A stretch of 64,000 nucleotides of DNA, taken from NCBI RefSeq assembly GCF_000949135.2, contig NZ_JTAN02000012.1:372001-436000 (forward strand), in the 5' to 3' direction. Source of the stretch: Burkholderia sp. USMB20. GTDB taxonomy: Bacteria; Pseudomonadota; Gammaproteobacteria; Burkholderiales; Burkholderiaceae. A model generated the notes under the pieces. It did no database searches and was not told the origin of the DNA. It worked only from the letters and a program-made list of their open reading frames with translations. Below, piece by piece: positions 8,487 to 16,567 of this stretch (position 1 is the first letter of the stretch; each line of letters begins with the position of its first letter). A program made the translations under genes and the position numbers.

Positions 8487-9374
8487 TCATCTTGCGAAAT
8501 GATCGATCAGGTGATCGATGAAAAGCCGCGCCTTGCGAGGAAGATGGCGCCGGCTCGGGTACACGACGTTCATCTCGAGTTCCTCGAGCCGATAGTCGGC
8601 GAGCAGTTCGCGCAGCCGGCCGGCGGCGAGATCCGGTGCGGCGAGGAAGTCCGGCAGCACCGCGATGCCCATGCCCGCCAGTGCCCAGTTGCGGATCAGC
8701 CCGATGTTGTTCGACGACGCGGACTTGTTCGGGCGCACGGTGACACACGCGGAACCCGGGTCGAACGACAGATGCTCGCCCGCGAAGTCGGCATGGAACG
8801 CGAGGCACGCGTGGGATGCCAGGTCGTGAGGATGGGCTGGCGCGCCGTGCCGTTCGATATACGACGGCGCCGCGCAGACGATCCGCTTCAGGCGCGTGAG
8901 CGGGCGTTTCACCAGCGTGTTGTTGCCGATGTGCTGCGACAGCAGCAGCCCGACGTCGAAGCCCTCCGACACGAGGTCGACATGGCGGTCCAGCATCGTG
9001 ACTTCCGGCACGATGGCCGGATGCCGCGCCTTGAACGCGTCGATCGCAGGCGCGAGCACGTGCATGCCGAACATCACCGGCGCGGCGATCTTCAGCGACC
9101 CGATCGGCTCGTGGTGCATCGACGCGATCGTTTCCTCGACGCGGTCGATTTCCTCGATCACGTGACGGATCTGGGCGAGGTACAGATGACCGGCGTCGGT
9201 CAGCGACAGGCTGCGCGTCGTGCGGTTCAGCAGGCGTGCGCCGAGCCGGTCCTCGATGCCCATCACGAGGCGCGTGGCCGACGAGTTGGAGATGTTCAGT
9301 TCCGTCGCCGCGCGCGCGAAACTGTGGAGTTCGGCGACCTTGATGAACAGCCGCATTGGGAGGAATTCGTCCAT
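8487..9374 (-). CDS. LysR family transcriptional regulator
   Basis: 295 residues: N-terminal winged helix-turn-helix (about residues 4-63, with ARAATELNISNSSATR as the recognition region) followed by a LysR substrate-binding domain to residue 293. The FDVGLL motif and the SRRHLPRKARLFIDHL end place it in the CrgA-like subgroup of LysR proteins. It faces an unusually AT-rich upstream region with perfect inverted repeats, a likely autoregulatory site. No divergently transcribed enzyme lies beside it, so its target pathway is unknown. Confidence 0.88.
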   Translation of the reverse strand: MDEFLPMRLFIKVAELHSFARAATELNISNSSATRLVMGIEDRLGARLLNRTTRSLSLTDAGHLYLAQIRHVIEEIDRVEETIASMHHEPIGSLKIAAPVMFGMHVLAPAIDAFKARHPAIVPEVTMLDRHVDLVSEGFDVGLLLSQHIGNNTLVKRPLTRLKRIVCAAPSYIERHGAPAHPHDLASHACLAFHADFAGEHLSFDPGSACVTVRPNKSASSNNIGLIRNWALAGMGIAVLPDFLAAPDLAAGRLRELLADYRLEELEMNVVYPSRRHLPRKARLFIDHLIDHFAR

Positions 9375-9666
9375 TTTTTTATCGAAGACCAGAAATTGGT
9401 TTATTGAATTTTATTCTTCGATGGTTGGACTTGAGCGGCTTGTTTTAACGAATAATTATTATGAAATGATGTGTTGATTGGGTGCTGAATTGGCTTCAGA
9501 ATAAGCGGTTTGACGGATTTGGATTCAGCGGATTTATCTTCGTATTCAACTCGATATAAACCAATTTTATCGGTCTGTATTTAGTAAATGTACGAAAATG
9601 CGTGAAAAGTTTTCGTATAAAACGATCGATATGATCAATGCAGGCCGAATCAAATCAGACGCGTCG
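9375..9666. promoter_or_regulatory. AT-rich intergenic island with inverted repeats
   Basis: About 290 bases of conspicuously AT-rich DNA between two LysR genes. Two perfect eight-base inverted repeats are present: ATCGAAGA (9381-9388) with TCTTCGAT (9415-9422), a few bases upstream of the 9374 start, and TACGAAAA (9591-9598) with TTTTCGTA (9610-9617), spacer 11. No coding potential is seen. The first repeat is well placed as an operator for the LysR gene that starts at 9374. Confidence 0.55.
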
Positions 9667-10584
9667 CTATCGCCACAGCAGCTTCGCGGGATCGTGCCGC
9701 CGCACGGCCTCGACGAAGCAGTGGATCAGGTAGTCGCACGCGACCGTGTTGAGCGCGTCGCGGCGCGTCAGCACGCCGGCCGACACGGTCGGAATCGTCT
9801 CCTTCACGTCGATCGTGACCATCCGTTCCCGGATCCAGTCGACTTCCATGAAATGCTTCGGCACGCACGACACGGTGTCGGTGTGCACCGACAGCGAGAA
9901 CGCCGCGCTGAACGACGTGCATTCGACGATCGGCTGCGGCGCCCGGTAGCCGTGCGCGACGAACACGTTCTGCAGCAGCCGGCCGATGCTTTCCGGCGAC
10001 GTGTTCAGCACCCACTGCGCATCCTGCAGCTGCGCGAGCGACGTGCAGTGGCGCAGCGGATTGCTCGCGCGCGTCATCAGGATCAGCTCCGATTCGAGCA
10101 GCGGCCGGAACGTGAATTCGGGTGACAGCCGCGTCGCATCGACGATCGCGATCACGAAGTCGAGCGAGCCGTCGCGCAGGCGCGGCAGCGCCGTGTCGAG
10201 AAAGCCTTCGCGCACGTCGAGGCGGATCGTCGGCATCCGCTGCCGAAACGCGTCGAGCGCGGCCGGCAGGAAGCCGAGCGACATCAGCGGCGTCAGCGCG
10301 CACGCGAGCGCGCCTTCCTTGCCGCCTGAAAGCTGGATCACGTCGTCGCGCGCGTGCTGCATCTCCGCGAGGATCAGGCGCGCACGCGCATAGACGGCCT
10401 GCCCGAAGCGCGTGAGCTGCGCGCCGCGCGCGTTGCGCGTGACGAGCGGCACGCCGAGGTCCTGCTCGAGTTCGCGGATCGCTTTCGTGAGCGCGGGCTG
10501 CGACAGGTGGATCGCGCGCGCGGCGGCGCGCAGGCTGCCGTGTTCGGCAATGGCGGCAAGCGCCCGGAGCTGGTGGTGTTTCAC
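9667..10584 (-). CDS. LysR family transcriptional regulator
   Basis: 305 residues with the N-terminal helix-turn-helix (about 3-62; RAAARAIHLSQPALTKAIREL is close to the LysR consensus) and a type 2 periplasmic-binding-like effector domain. The architecture resembles regulators of aromatic or amide catabolism. It is divergent from the transporter-amidase pair at 10784-13601, and a perfect T-N11-A palindrome sits between them, so it most likely controls that pair in response to the imported compound. Its last 79 bases recur, slightly diverged, at 8266-8344. Confidence 0.88.
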   Translation of the reverse strand: MKHHQLRALAAIAEHGSLRAAARAIHLSQPALTKAIRELEQDLGVPLVTRNARGAQLTRFGQAVYARARLILAEMQHARDDVIQLSGGKEGALACALTPLMSLGFLPAALDAFRQRMPTIRLDVREGFLDTALPRLRDGSLDFVIAIVDATRLSPEFTFRPLLESELILMTRASNPLRHCTSLAQLQDAQWVLNTSPESIGRLLQNVFVAHGYRAPQPIVECTSFSAAFSLSVHTDTVSCVPKHFMEVDWIRERMVTIDVKETIPTVSAGVLTRRDALNTVACDYLIHCFVEAVRRHDPAKLLWR

Positions 10585-10653
10585 GGCGTGGCAGGGCGCG
10601 GCGGCAGTGGCGACCTTCGCATCCTACACCGCGGCGGCGCGCGAAAAGCACGC

Positions 10654-10670
10654 GATAACCGGGCGTTATC
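10654..10670. promoter_or_regulatory. LysR-type operator (T-N11-A palindrome)
   Basis: GATAAC (10654-10659) and GTTATC (10665-10670) form a perfect inverted repeat around a five-base spacer; T10656 and A10668 satisfy the T-N11-A rule for LysR boxes. It lies between the LysR start (10584) and the divergent transporter start (10784). Confidence 0.65.
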
Positions 10671-10783
10671 ACGATCGGAAAATGTCGCTCCGGGCTGCGT
10701 ATTTTGAATGCCTAGACTGCATGCGCAGGCCGTCGAACGGGCCGCGCACCAGACCCGCATAACCAGTACGGAGACTCATCTTC

Positions 10784-12100
10784 ATGAAGGCGCCCCGAGC
10801 GGACAGCATGTTCGGCGGGCATGTCGGCGACGTTGCCGCATCCCCGTCCAATCGCCAGCTGATCGTCGCGATCACGATCGGCAACGGCCTCGAATTCTTC
10901 GATCTCACCGTGTTCAGCTTCTTCGCGGTGCTGCTCGGCAAACTGTTCTTTCCGGCCGCGTCCGCGCAGCAGCAATTGCTGATGTCGGTCGCGACGTTCG
11001 GCGTCGGCTTCATCGCGCGGCCGGTCGGCGGCGTCGTGATCGGGCTCGTGGCCGACCGCTTCGGCCGCGTGCCGGCAATGAACCTCACGCTCGTCACGAT
11101 GGCGCTCGGCACCGGGATGATCGGCATTCTGCCGACCTATGCGCAGATCGGCATCGCGGCGCCCGTGCTGGTCGTGCTCGCCAGGCTGCTGCAGGGCTTT
11201 TCGGCCGGCGGCGAGGTCGGCGTGTCGACGTCGCTGCTCGCCGAACGCGCGCCGCCCGGCGAGCGCGGCTACTACACGAGCTGGCAGTTCGCGAGCCAGG
11301 GCGCAGCGGCGCTGGCCGGCTCGTTCGTCGGCTTCCTGCTGTCGCATTTCCTCGCCCCCGCCGCGCTCGAATCGTGGGGCTGGCGCGTGCCGTTCCTCGC
11401 CGGCGTGCTGATCGCGCCGGTCGGCCTGTATCTGCGCGCGCGCTTCAATGCGATCGAGCAGCACGCGCCGGCCGCGGCCGCGCGGCGCCCGTCCGCGGTA
11501 CTCGGCACCGTGCTGCGGCGCGACGGCGGCGCCGTGCTGACCGCGCTCGGCCTCGTGGTCGGCGGCACCGCGGCGCACTTCATCGTCCTCTATTACATGT
11601 CGACGTACGCGATCCGCGTGCTGCACCTGCCGATGGATACCGCGTTGTGGTGCGGCATCCTGTCCGGCGCGGTGATGTTCGTCGCCGCGCCGATCGGCGG
11701 ACGGCTGTCGGACCGCACCGGCAGCAAGCGCGTCGCGCTGTGGACGCGTGTCGCGCTGACCGTGCTGATCCTGCCGGGCTTCTGGCTGATCCGCGCGGTG
11801 CCGTCGATCGCGACGATGTACGCGGTCGTGATGCTGCTCGCCGCGCTGCACTCGATCAATGCCGGCGCGAACGGCGTGATTCTCGCCGAGCTGTTTCCGA
11901 AGAGCACGCGCGCGACCGCGCTGTCGATCGCGTATGCGGGCGGCGTGTCGATCTTCGGCGGCTTCGCGCAGTTCATCGTCACCTGGCTGATCGGGGCAAC
12001 CGGCAATCCGGCCGCGCCGGCGTGGTACGTGATCGTCTGCGGCGTGCTGTCGCTCGTCGCGCTCGCGTTTGCGTCTGACCGAAGCGATCAGGATGACTGA
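10784..12100 (+). CDS. MHS-family MFS transporter
   Basis: 438 residues with twelve predicted membrane helices. The N-terminal IGNGLEFFDLTVFSFFA and the GRRP-like ARPVGGVVIGLVADRFGR segment (loop 2-3 MFS signature) identify the metabolite:H+ symporter branch of the major facilitator superfamily, which imports small organic acids or zwitterions. Overlaps or abuts the amidase gene downstream, so transporter and amidase are co-transcribed; an amide or an amide-linked organic acid is the likely substrate, but the family does not fix it. Confidence 0.85.
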   Translation: MKAPRADSMFGGHVGDVAASPSNRQLIVAITIGNGLEFFDLTVFSFFAVLLGKLFFPAASAQQQLLMSVATFGVGFIARPVGGVVIGLVADRFGRVPAMNLTLVTMALGTGMIGILPTYAQIGIAAPVLVVLARLLQGFSAGGEVGVSTSLLAERAPPGERGYYTSWQFASQGAAALAGSFVGFLLSHFLAPAALESWGWRVPFLAGVLIAPVGLYLRARFNAIEQHAPAAAARRPSAVLGTVLRRDGGAVLTALGLVVGGTAAHFIVLYYMSTYAIRVLHLPMDTALWCGILSGAVMFVAAPIGGRLSDRTGSKRVALWTRVALTVLILPGFWLIRAVPSIATMYAVVMLLAALHSINAGANGVILAELFPKSTRATALSIAYAGGVSIFGGFAQFIVTWLIGATGNPAAPAWYVIVCGVLSLVALAFASDRSDQDD

Positions 12101-12128
12101 CCGATCTTTCCTTTTCTTCCATTCGCCC

Positions 12129-13601
12129 ATGACCACCACCGTTTCGTTTTCGTCGTCGCCGGCCGACGTCGCCGCCGGCGACCTGTGCGACCTGCCCGCA
12201 CGCACCATGCTCGAACTTCTGAAGTCCCGGCAGATCAGCGCGTGCGACCTGCTCGATGCGCATCTCGCGCGCATCGCGACGGTCAACCCGCGCGTGAACG
12301 CGCTCGTCACCGTCGTCGATCCCGATGCGCTGCGTGCCCGCGCACGCGAGATCGACGCACGCTGGGCGCGCGGCGAATGGGTGGGGCCGCTGCACGGGCT
12401 GCCGGTGTCGCAGAAGGACCTGACCGCGACGCGCGGCGTGCGCACGACCTTCGGCTCGCCGCTGTTCGCCGATCACGTGCCGCAGCACGACGCGCTGATC
12501 GTGCGCCGCTGCGCGAGTGCCGGCGCGCTGATGATCGGCAAGTCGAACACGCCGGAATTCGGCGCCGGCTCGCATACGTTCAACGAGGTGTTCGGCGCGA
12601 CCCGCAACCCGTGGGACCTGACGCGTTCCGCGGGCGGCAGCAGCGGCGGCGCTGCCGCGGCGCTCGCCTGCGGGATGAATCCGCTCGCATGCGGCAGCGA
12701 CATGGGCGGCTCGCTGCGCAACCCGGCCGCGTGGAACAGCGTGGTCGGGCTGCGGCCGTCGCCGGGCCGCGTGCCGCGCGCGCCGGACCTGAACGGCTGG
12801 GCGACGCTCGGCGTCGACGGGCCGATGGCGCGCGACGTCGCCGACACCGCGCTGCTGCTGTCCGCGATCGCCGGGCCGAGCGGCGAAACCGCGACTGAAA
12901 TCGCGGAGCCGGGCGCGCGCTTCGCGCAGCCGCTCGAACGCGATTTCCGCGGCACGCGCATCGCGATGTCGCGCGGCTTGCCCGGCGTGCCGGTCGATCC
13001 GGAGATCCGGCGTGCCGTCGATGCGCAGGCGCGCGTGTTCGCGTCGCTCGGCTGCGAAGTCGAATTCGACGATCCCGATCTTTCGGAGGCCGAAGAAGTA
13101 TTCCGCATCGAGCGTGCCTGGATGATCGGCACGCTGGTCGACGGCTTCGACGAACGGCAGCGTGCCGCGCTGAAGCCCGAACTCCTCGACGAATACCGGC
13201 TGCATCGGTCGCTCTCGGCCGCGGATCTCGGCCGCATGTTCGTGCGCAAGACACGCCTGTTCGACCGGATGCGTGCGTTCATGCAGCGCTATGCGTTCTA
13301 CGTGCTGCCGACGACGCAGGTGATGCCGTTCGACGCCGCGCTGCGCGTGCCCGCCGACGTGCTCGGCATCGCGAACACGACCTACATCGACTGGATGCGC
13401 GTGTGCTGGCTGCTGTCGTCGACCGAGGCGCCGATCCTGTCCGTGCCGTGCGGTTTCTCCGCGACCGGCTTGCCGATCGGCATGCAGATCGTCGGCCGCT
13501 ACCGCGACGACTGGGACGTGCTCCAGTTCGGCCATGCGTACGAAGTCGCGGCCGGCCGTCGCCGGACGCTGCCGCCCGTCGTCGCCGACGCGCTGCGCTG
13601 A
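12129..13601 (+). CDS. Amidase signature family hydrolase
   Basis: 490 residues from the ATG at 12129. The full Ser-cisSer-Lys triad is visible: K96 (in SQKDL), S171 (in GGSSGG) and S195 (in GSDMGGSLR), with the same spacings as in fatty acid amide hydrolase. It should hydrolyse a carbon-nitrogen amide bond in the cytoplasm. An alternative ATG at 12093 overlaps the stop of the transporter gene; neither start has a strong ribosome site. Paired with the transporter under the divergent LysR gene. It is not GatA, since no gatB or gatC is nearby. Confidence 0.85.
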   Translation: MTTTVSFSSSPADVAAGDLCDLPARTMLELLKSRQISACDLLDAHLARIATVNPRVNALVTVVDPDALRARAREIDARWARGEWVGPLHGLPVSQKDLTATRGVRTTFGSPLFADHVPQHDALIVRRCASAGALMIGKSNTPEFGAGSHTFNEVFGATRNPWDLTRSAGGSSGGAAAALACGMNPLACGSDMGGSLRNPAAWNSVVGLRPSPGRVPRAPDLNGWATLGVDGPMARDVADTALLLSAIAGPSGETATEIAEPGARFAQPLERDFRGTRIAMSRGLPGVPVDPEIRRAVDAQARVFASLGCEVEFDDPDLSEAEEVFRIERAWMIGTLVDGFDERQRAALKPELLDEYRLHRSLSAADLGRMFVRKTRLFDRMRAFMQRYAFYVLPTTQVMPFDAALRVPADVLGIANTTYIDWMRVCWLLSSTEAPILSVPCGFSATGLPIGMQIVGRYRDDWDVLQFGHAYEVAAGRRRTLPPVVADALR

Positions 13602-13621
13602 CCACTTTTCCCGGCTGATAG

Positions 13622-13638
13622 CGGACCGTTCCGGTCCG
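13622..13638 (+). terminator. Short hairpin after the amidase gene
   Basis: Seven-base perfect stem (CGGACCG with CGGTCCG) and three-base loop, 20 bases after the amidase stop. No U-tract follows, so terminator activity is uncertain. Confidence 0.35.
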
Positions 13639-13715
13639 TGCCGGCAGGCCGCGCGCCTGCGGGGGGCGCGCACGCCTGCGTTTGGCCATTCGACCCGCGC
13701 AATGGAGATCTCTCG

Positions 13716-14918
13716 ATGAAAAAACGGCTGTTGGCAGGCGCGGGCGTCGCGCTGATCGCGGGTGCGGCGCACGCACAGAGCAGCGTCACGCTGTACGGCA
13801 TTATCGATGAAGGGCTGACTTACTCGAGCAACGTCGCGGTGACCGGCGCGAACGGCGTGGCAAGCGGCAAGCCCGCGCTGCGGATGCTGGGCGGCGTGCA
13901 GCAGGCGAGCCGCTGGGGGCTGCGTGGCAGCGAGGATCTCGGCGGCGGGCTGAAGGCGGTCTTCACGCTCGAGAACGGGTTCGATCCGAGCACCGGCAAG
14001 CTCGGGCAGGGCGGGCTGATCTTCGGCAAGAAGGCGTTCGTCGGGCTGTCGGGACCGCTCGGCACCGTCACGCTCGGGCGGCAGTACGACACCAACGTCG
14101 ACTTCCTCGGCCCGCTCGAGGCCGCTGCGCTGTTCGGCGGCTACATGGTCGCGCACCCCGGCGACCTCGACAACTTGAACAACGCGAACTCGACCAACAA
14201 CGCGATCAAGTTCACCAGCAACGACTACGGCGGGTTGCGCGTCGCGGCGATGTACGGGGTCGGCGGCGTGGCGGGCGCGACGACGCGCAACCAGGTGTGG
14301 TCGGCCACGGCCGGCTACACGCGCGGGCCGCTCGCGGTGGCGGCCGGCTACCTGAATGCGCGCAACCCGAACGTGTCGTTCTTCGGCACGACCGGCAGCC
14401 CCGCGCCGACCGTGGGCGGCGTGCCGGGCAACAACATGCTGTCGCCGGTGTATTCGGGCTATGCGTCGGCGCGCACGTTGCAGGTCGTGGCGCTCGGCGG
14501 CACCTATGCGATCGGCGCGGTGACGCTCGGCGCGATGTACACGAACACGTCGTTTCGCCAGCTCGGCGATCTGTCGTCCGGGCCGAATCCGGGTGGCGTG
14601 TCCGGCAACGCAGTGTTCAACAACGCCGAGGCGAGCCTGCGCTATCAGTTCACGCCTTACCTGTTCGGCGGCGTGGCGTACGACTACACGCGCGGCGGCG
14701 GCGTGGACGGCCGCGACGGCGCGACGTATCACCAGGTTGCCGCGGGGCTCGACTATTTCCTGTCGAAGCGCACCGACGTCTACGTGAGCGCCGTGTTCCA
14801 GCGTGCGTCGGGCACCGACTCGACCGGGCATGCGGCGGTCGCGGCGATCAACGGCCCCGGCGCCTCCGCGAACGACCGGCAGTTCCAGGCGCGGATCGGC
14901 ATGCGCCACAAGTTCTGA
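13716..14918 (+). CDS. Gram-negative general porin (OmpC-like)
   Basis: 400 residues. A signal peptide ends at AHA after residue 20, followed by QSSVTLYGIIDEGL, the standard first strand of Burkholderia trimeric porins, and the C-terminus ends in a hydrophobic-aromatic pattern finishing with phenylalanine (MRHKF), needed for BAM-dependent outer-membrane insertion. A GGAG ribosome site precedes the ATG at 13716. Sixteen-stranded general diffusion porins of this type are numerous in Burkholderia. Placed after the amidase operon, possibly bringing the same substrates through the outer membrane. Confidence 0.93.
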   Translation: MKKRLLAGAGVALIAGAAHAQSSVTLYGIIDEGLTYSSNVAVTGANGVASGKPALRMLGGVQQASRWGLRGSEDLGGGLKAVFTLENGFDPSTGKLGQGGLIFGKKAFVGLSGPLGTVTLGRQYDTNVDFLGPLEAAALFGGYMVAHPGDLDNLNNANSTNNAIKFTSNDYGGLRVAAMYGVGGVAGATTRNQVWSATAGYTRGPLAVAAGYLNARNPNVSFFGTTGSPAPTVGGVPGNNMLSPVYSGYASARTLQVVALGGTYAIGAVTLGAMYTNTSFRQLGDLSSGPNPGGVSGNAVFNNAEASLRYQFTPYLFGGVAYDYTRGGGVDGRDGATYHQVAAGLDYFLSKRTDVYVSAVFQRASGTDSTGHAAVAAINGPGASANDRQFQARIGMRHKF

Positions 14919-15045
14919 TCAGGGCGACGGCGAGCGGCTGCGCGGTGATATCCTCGCGAAACGCCCGCGACCGACGGGCGGATACCGACTGCCCGCACGC
15001 GGCCCGACGCCGTGCTGCGCGGCGTTTCCGAGGGAGAGCCGAACC

Positions 15046-15330
15046 ATGAGCCGCAAATTCATTCTGAAGGGCGACACGACCGATCACGGCGGCGTCGTGC
15101 TCGACGGGATCGCCAATTCGTCGTTCGACGGCCGCGAGCTTGCCTATCTCGGCGCGCCTGTGTTCTGCGCCGCGTGCAAGACCCAAGGGGTGATCGTCTC
15201 CGATGGCGGCGAGCGGACGATGACCGTGATGGGCAAGGTCGTCGCGCTCGAACACGACCTGTGCCAGTGCCTGTGCGCGCCGCAGCCGAAGCTGATCCCG
15301 TCGCAGGGGACGGGCACCATCTCGGGCTGA
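15046..15330 (+). CDS. PAAR domain protein (T6SS tip sharpener)
   Basis: 94 residues forming a single PAAR-like domain: FILKGDTTDHGGVVLDG at the start, then repeated short glycine-turn strands and a cysteine pair (CQCLC) near the end. PAAR proteins cap the VgrG spike of the type VI secretion system and can carry or recruit effectors. It is short, so it has no fused toxin. No vgrG or effector is adjacent; the nearest vgrG in the window is at 36053-38740. A GGGAG ribosome site sits upstream of the ATG at 15046. Confidence 0.8.
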   Translation: MSRKFILKGDTTDHGGVVLDGIANSSFDGRELAYLGAPVFCAACKTQGVIVSDGGERTMTVMGKVVALEHDLCQCLCAPQPKLIPSQGTGTISG

Positions 15331-15373
15331 TGCCCGTCGACTCCGTGCGACGCGCGCGGCGCGCCGCCCGTCG

Positions 15374-15685
15374 TCAGACGCTGCCTGCGGTCTCGATCAC
15401 CAGAATGCGCGCTTCTCCGAGCGGATGCGCGACATGTTCGGTGCCGACCGTCGCATGGAAGACGTCTCCCGTTTCGAGCACCGTCGCGTGCTCGATGCCT
15501 GCTTCGCGGTAACGCATCTCGACGCGGCCGTCGAGCACCGCAAAGACTTCCTCGCCGTCGTTCATGTGCCACCGGTACGGCTGATCGGTCCAGTGCAGGC
15601 GGACCGTGATGCCGTTCAGGTTCGCGATGTCCAGCGCGCCCCATGCGCGCTGTGCGGTGAACGCGGTGCTGCGGATGATGTTCAT
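15374..15685 (-). CDS. Cupin-domain protein
   Basis: 103 residues with the two cupin motifs: a first with WHMNDGEEVFAVLDGRVEMR and a second around GDVFHATVGTEHVAHPL. The histidines and glutamates there could hold a metal ion. Small single-domain cupins of this type are often assigned only as binding or isomerase-like proteins. It is co-directional with the isocyanide hydratase-like gene upstream, with about 80 bases between, so they may be one transcript. Confidence 0.8.
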   Translation of the reverse strand: MNIIRSTAFTAQRAWGALDIANLNGITVRLHWTDQPYRWHMNDGEEVFAVLDGRVEMRYREAGIEHATVLETGDVFHATVGTEHVAHPLGEARILVIETAGSV

Positions 15686-15767
15686 CGGTAGGTCCGGTCC
15701 GTGAATTTGAAGGCTGCGGAGCGCGGGCAGGCTGCACGGCCGCGCGCCGGTTTCCGTGTACCGGGGA

Positions 15768-16451
15768 TCAGCGCGACATCGCGCGCAAGGCTGCGTCGAT
15801 CGTCTGCTTCCGCTTCTCCAGCCCCGCAGCCGAACGCTCGGTCACGCGCTTCAGGACCGATGCCGGCGCGGTATCCGGCGAGCCTGCATCGAACGGCGGC
15901 GCGGGCGCATATTCGAGCGCGAGCTGGATCGCCTGCGCCTCTTCGTCGCCGACCAGTTCGGCGGCGATCGTCAATGCGAAGTCGATGCCGGCCGTCACGC
16001 CGCCGCCGGTGATCAGGTTGCCGTCGCGCACCACGCGTTCGCGCACGGGCACCGCACCGAGCGGCGCGAGCAGCGCATGAAACGCCCAGTGCGTCGTCGC
16101 GCGGCGGCCGCGCAGCAGGCCGGCCACGCCGAGCAGCAGCGCGCCCGTGCAGACCGACGTCACGTAGCGCGCGGCGGCCGCGCGCTGCTGCACGAACGCG
16201 ATCGTTTCGGCATCGAGCAGCAGTTCGTTGATCCCGATTCCGCCGGGCACGCAGATGACGTCGAGCGGCGGGCAGTCGTCGAACGTGCAGGTCGGCGCGA
16301 GCGCGAGGCCGCTGCTCGACGCGACGGTGTCGCGCGATTTCCAGACCAGATGAACCGCCGCGTCGGGCAGCGATGCGAGCACGTCGTGCGGGCCGGTGAG
16401 ATCGAGTTGCTGGACGCCCGGAAACACGAGAAAGCCGATATGCAGGGTCAT
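15768..16451 (-). CDS. inhA: Isocyanide (isonitrile) hydratase, DJ-1/PfpI family
   Basis: 227 residues of the DJ-1/PfpI superfamily. The nucleophile C101 in the VCTGAL elbow, T102 next to it, and D17 match the catalytic residues known for Pseudomonas isocyanide hydratase, which adds water to isonitriles to give N-formamides; length also agrees. Start at the ATG at 16451, since upstream codons are outside the family. Divergent to a GlxA-type regulator whose N-terminal half is homologous to this enzyme. The substrate assignment rests on conserved residues, not on a search. Confidence 0.8.
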   Translation of the reverse strand: MTLHIGFLVFPGVQQLDLTGPHDVLASLPDAAVHLVWKSRDTVASSSGLALAPTCTFDDCPPLDVICVPGGIGINELLLDAETIAFVQQRAAAARYVTSVCTGALLLGVAGLLRGRRATTHWAFHALLAPLGAVPVRERVVRDGNLITGGGVTAGIDFALTIAAELVGDEEAQAIQLALEYAPAPPFDAGSPDTAPASVLKRVTERSAAGLEKRKQTIDAALRAMSR

Positions 16452-16526
16452 GCGAACACTCCGAGGGGAAGGGGAGGCGCCGCGGCCGGCGCACGATGGA
16501 CAGATCGATTCTAGGCGCGTAGTGTT

Positions 16527-16540
16527 TGGCGAAATTGCCA
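16527..16540. promoter_or_regulatory. Inverted repeat between inhA and its divergent regulator
   Basis: TGGC (16527-16530) and GCCA (16537-16540) flank GAAATT in the 116-base divergent intergenic region. Position suggests an operator for the GlxA-type regulator; the repeat is short, so confidence is modest. Confidence 0.35.
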
Positions 16541-16567
16541 GATCGCCCACGTTTTCAGCCAATCGCC

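Noticed and set aside
12093-12128. Earlier amidase start overlapping the transporter stop
   Set aside because: Kept as an alternative only; the extra 12 residues are not conserved-looking and the ribosome site is too close to the ATG.
11979-14909. 976-residue open frame opposite the transporter, amidase and porin genes
   Set aside because: GC-driven shadow: Arg/His-rich with no domain, and three well-supported genes lie on the other strand.
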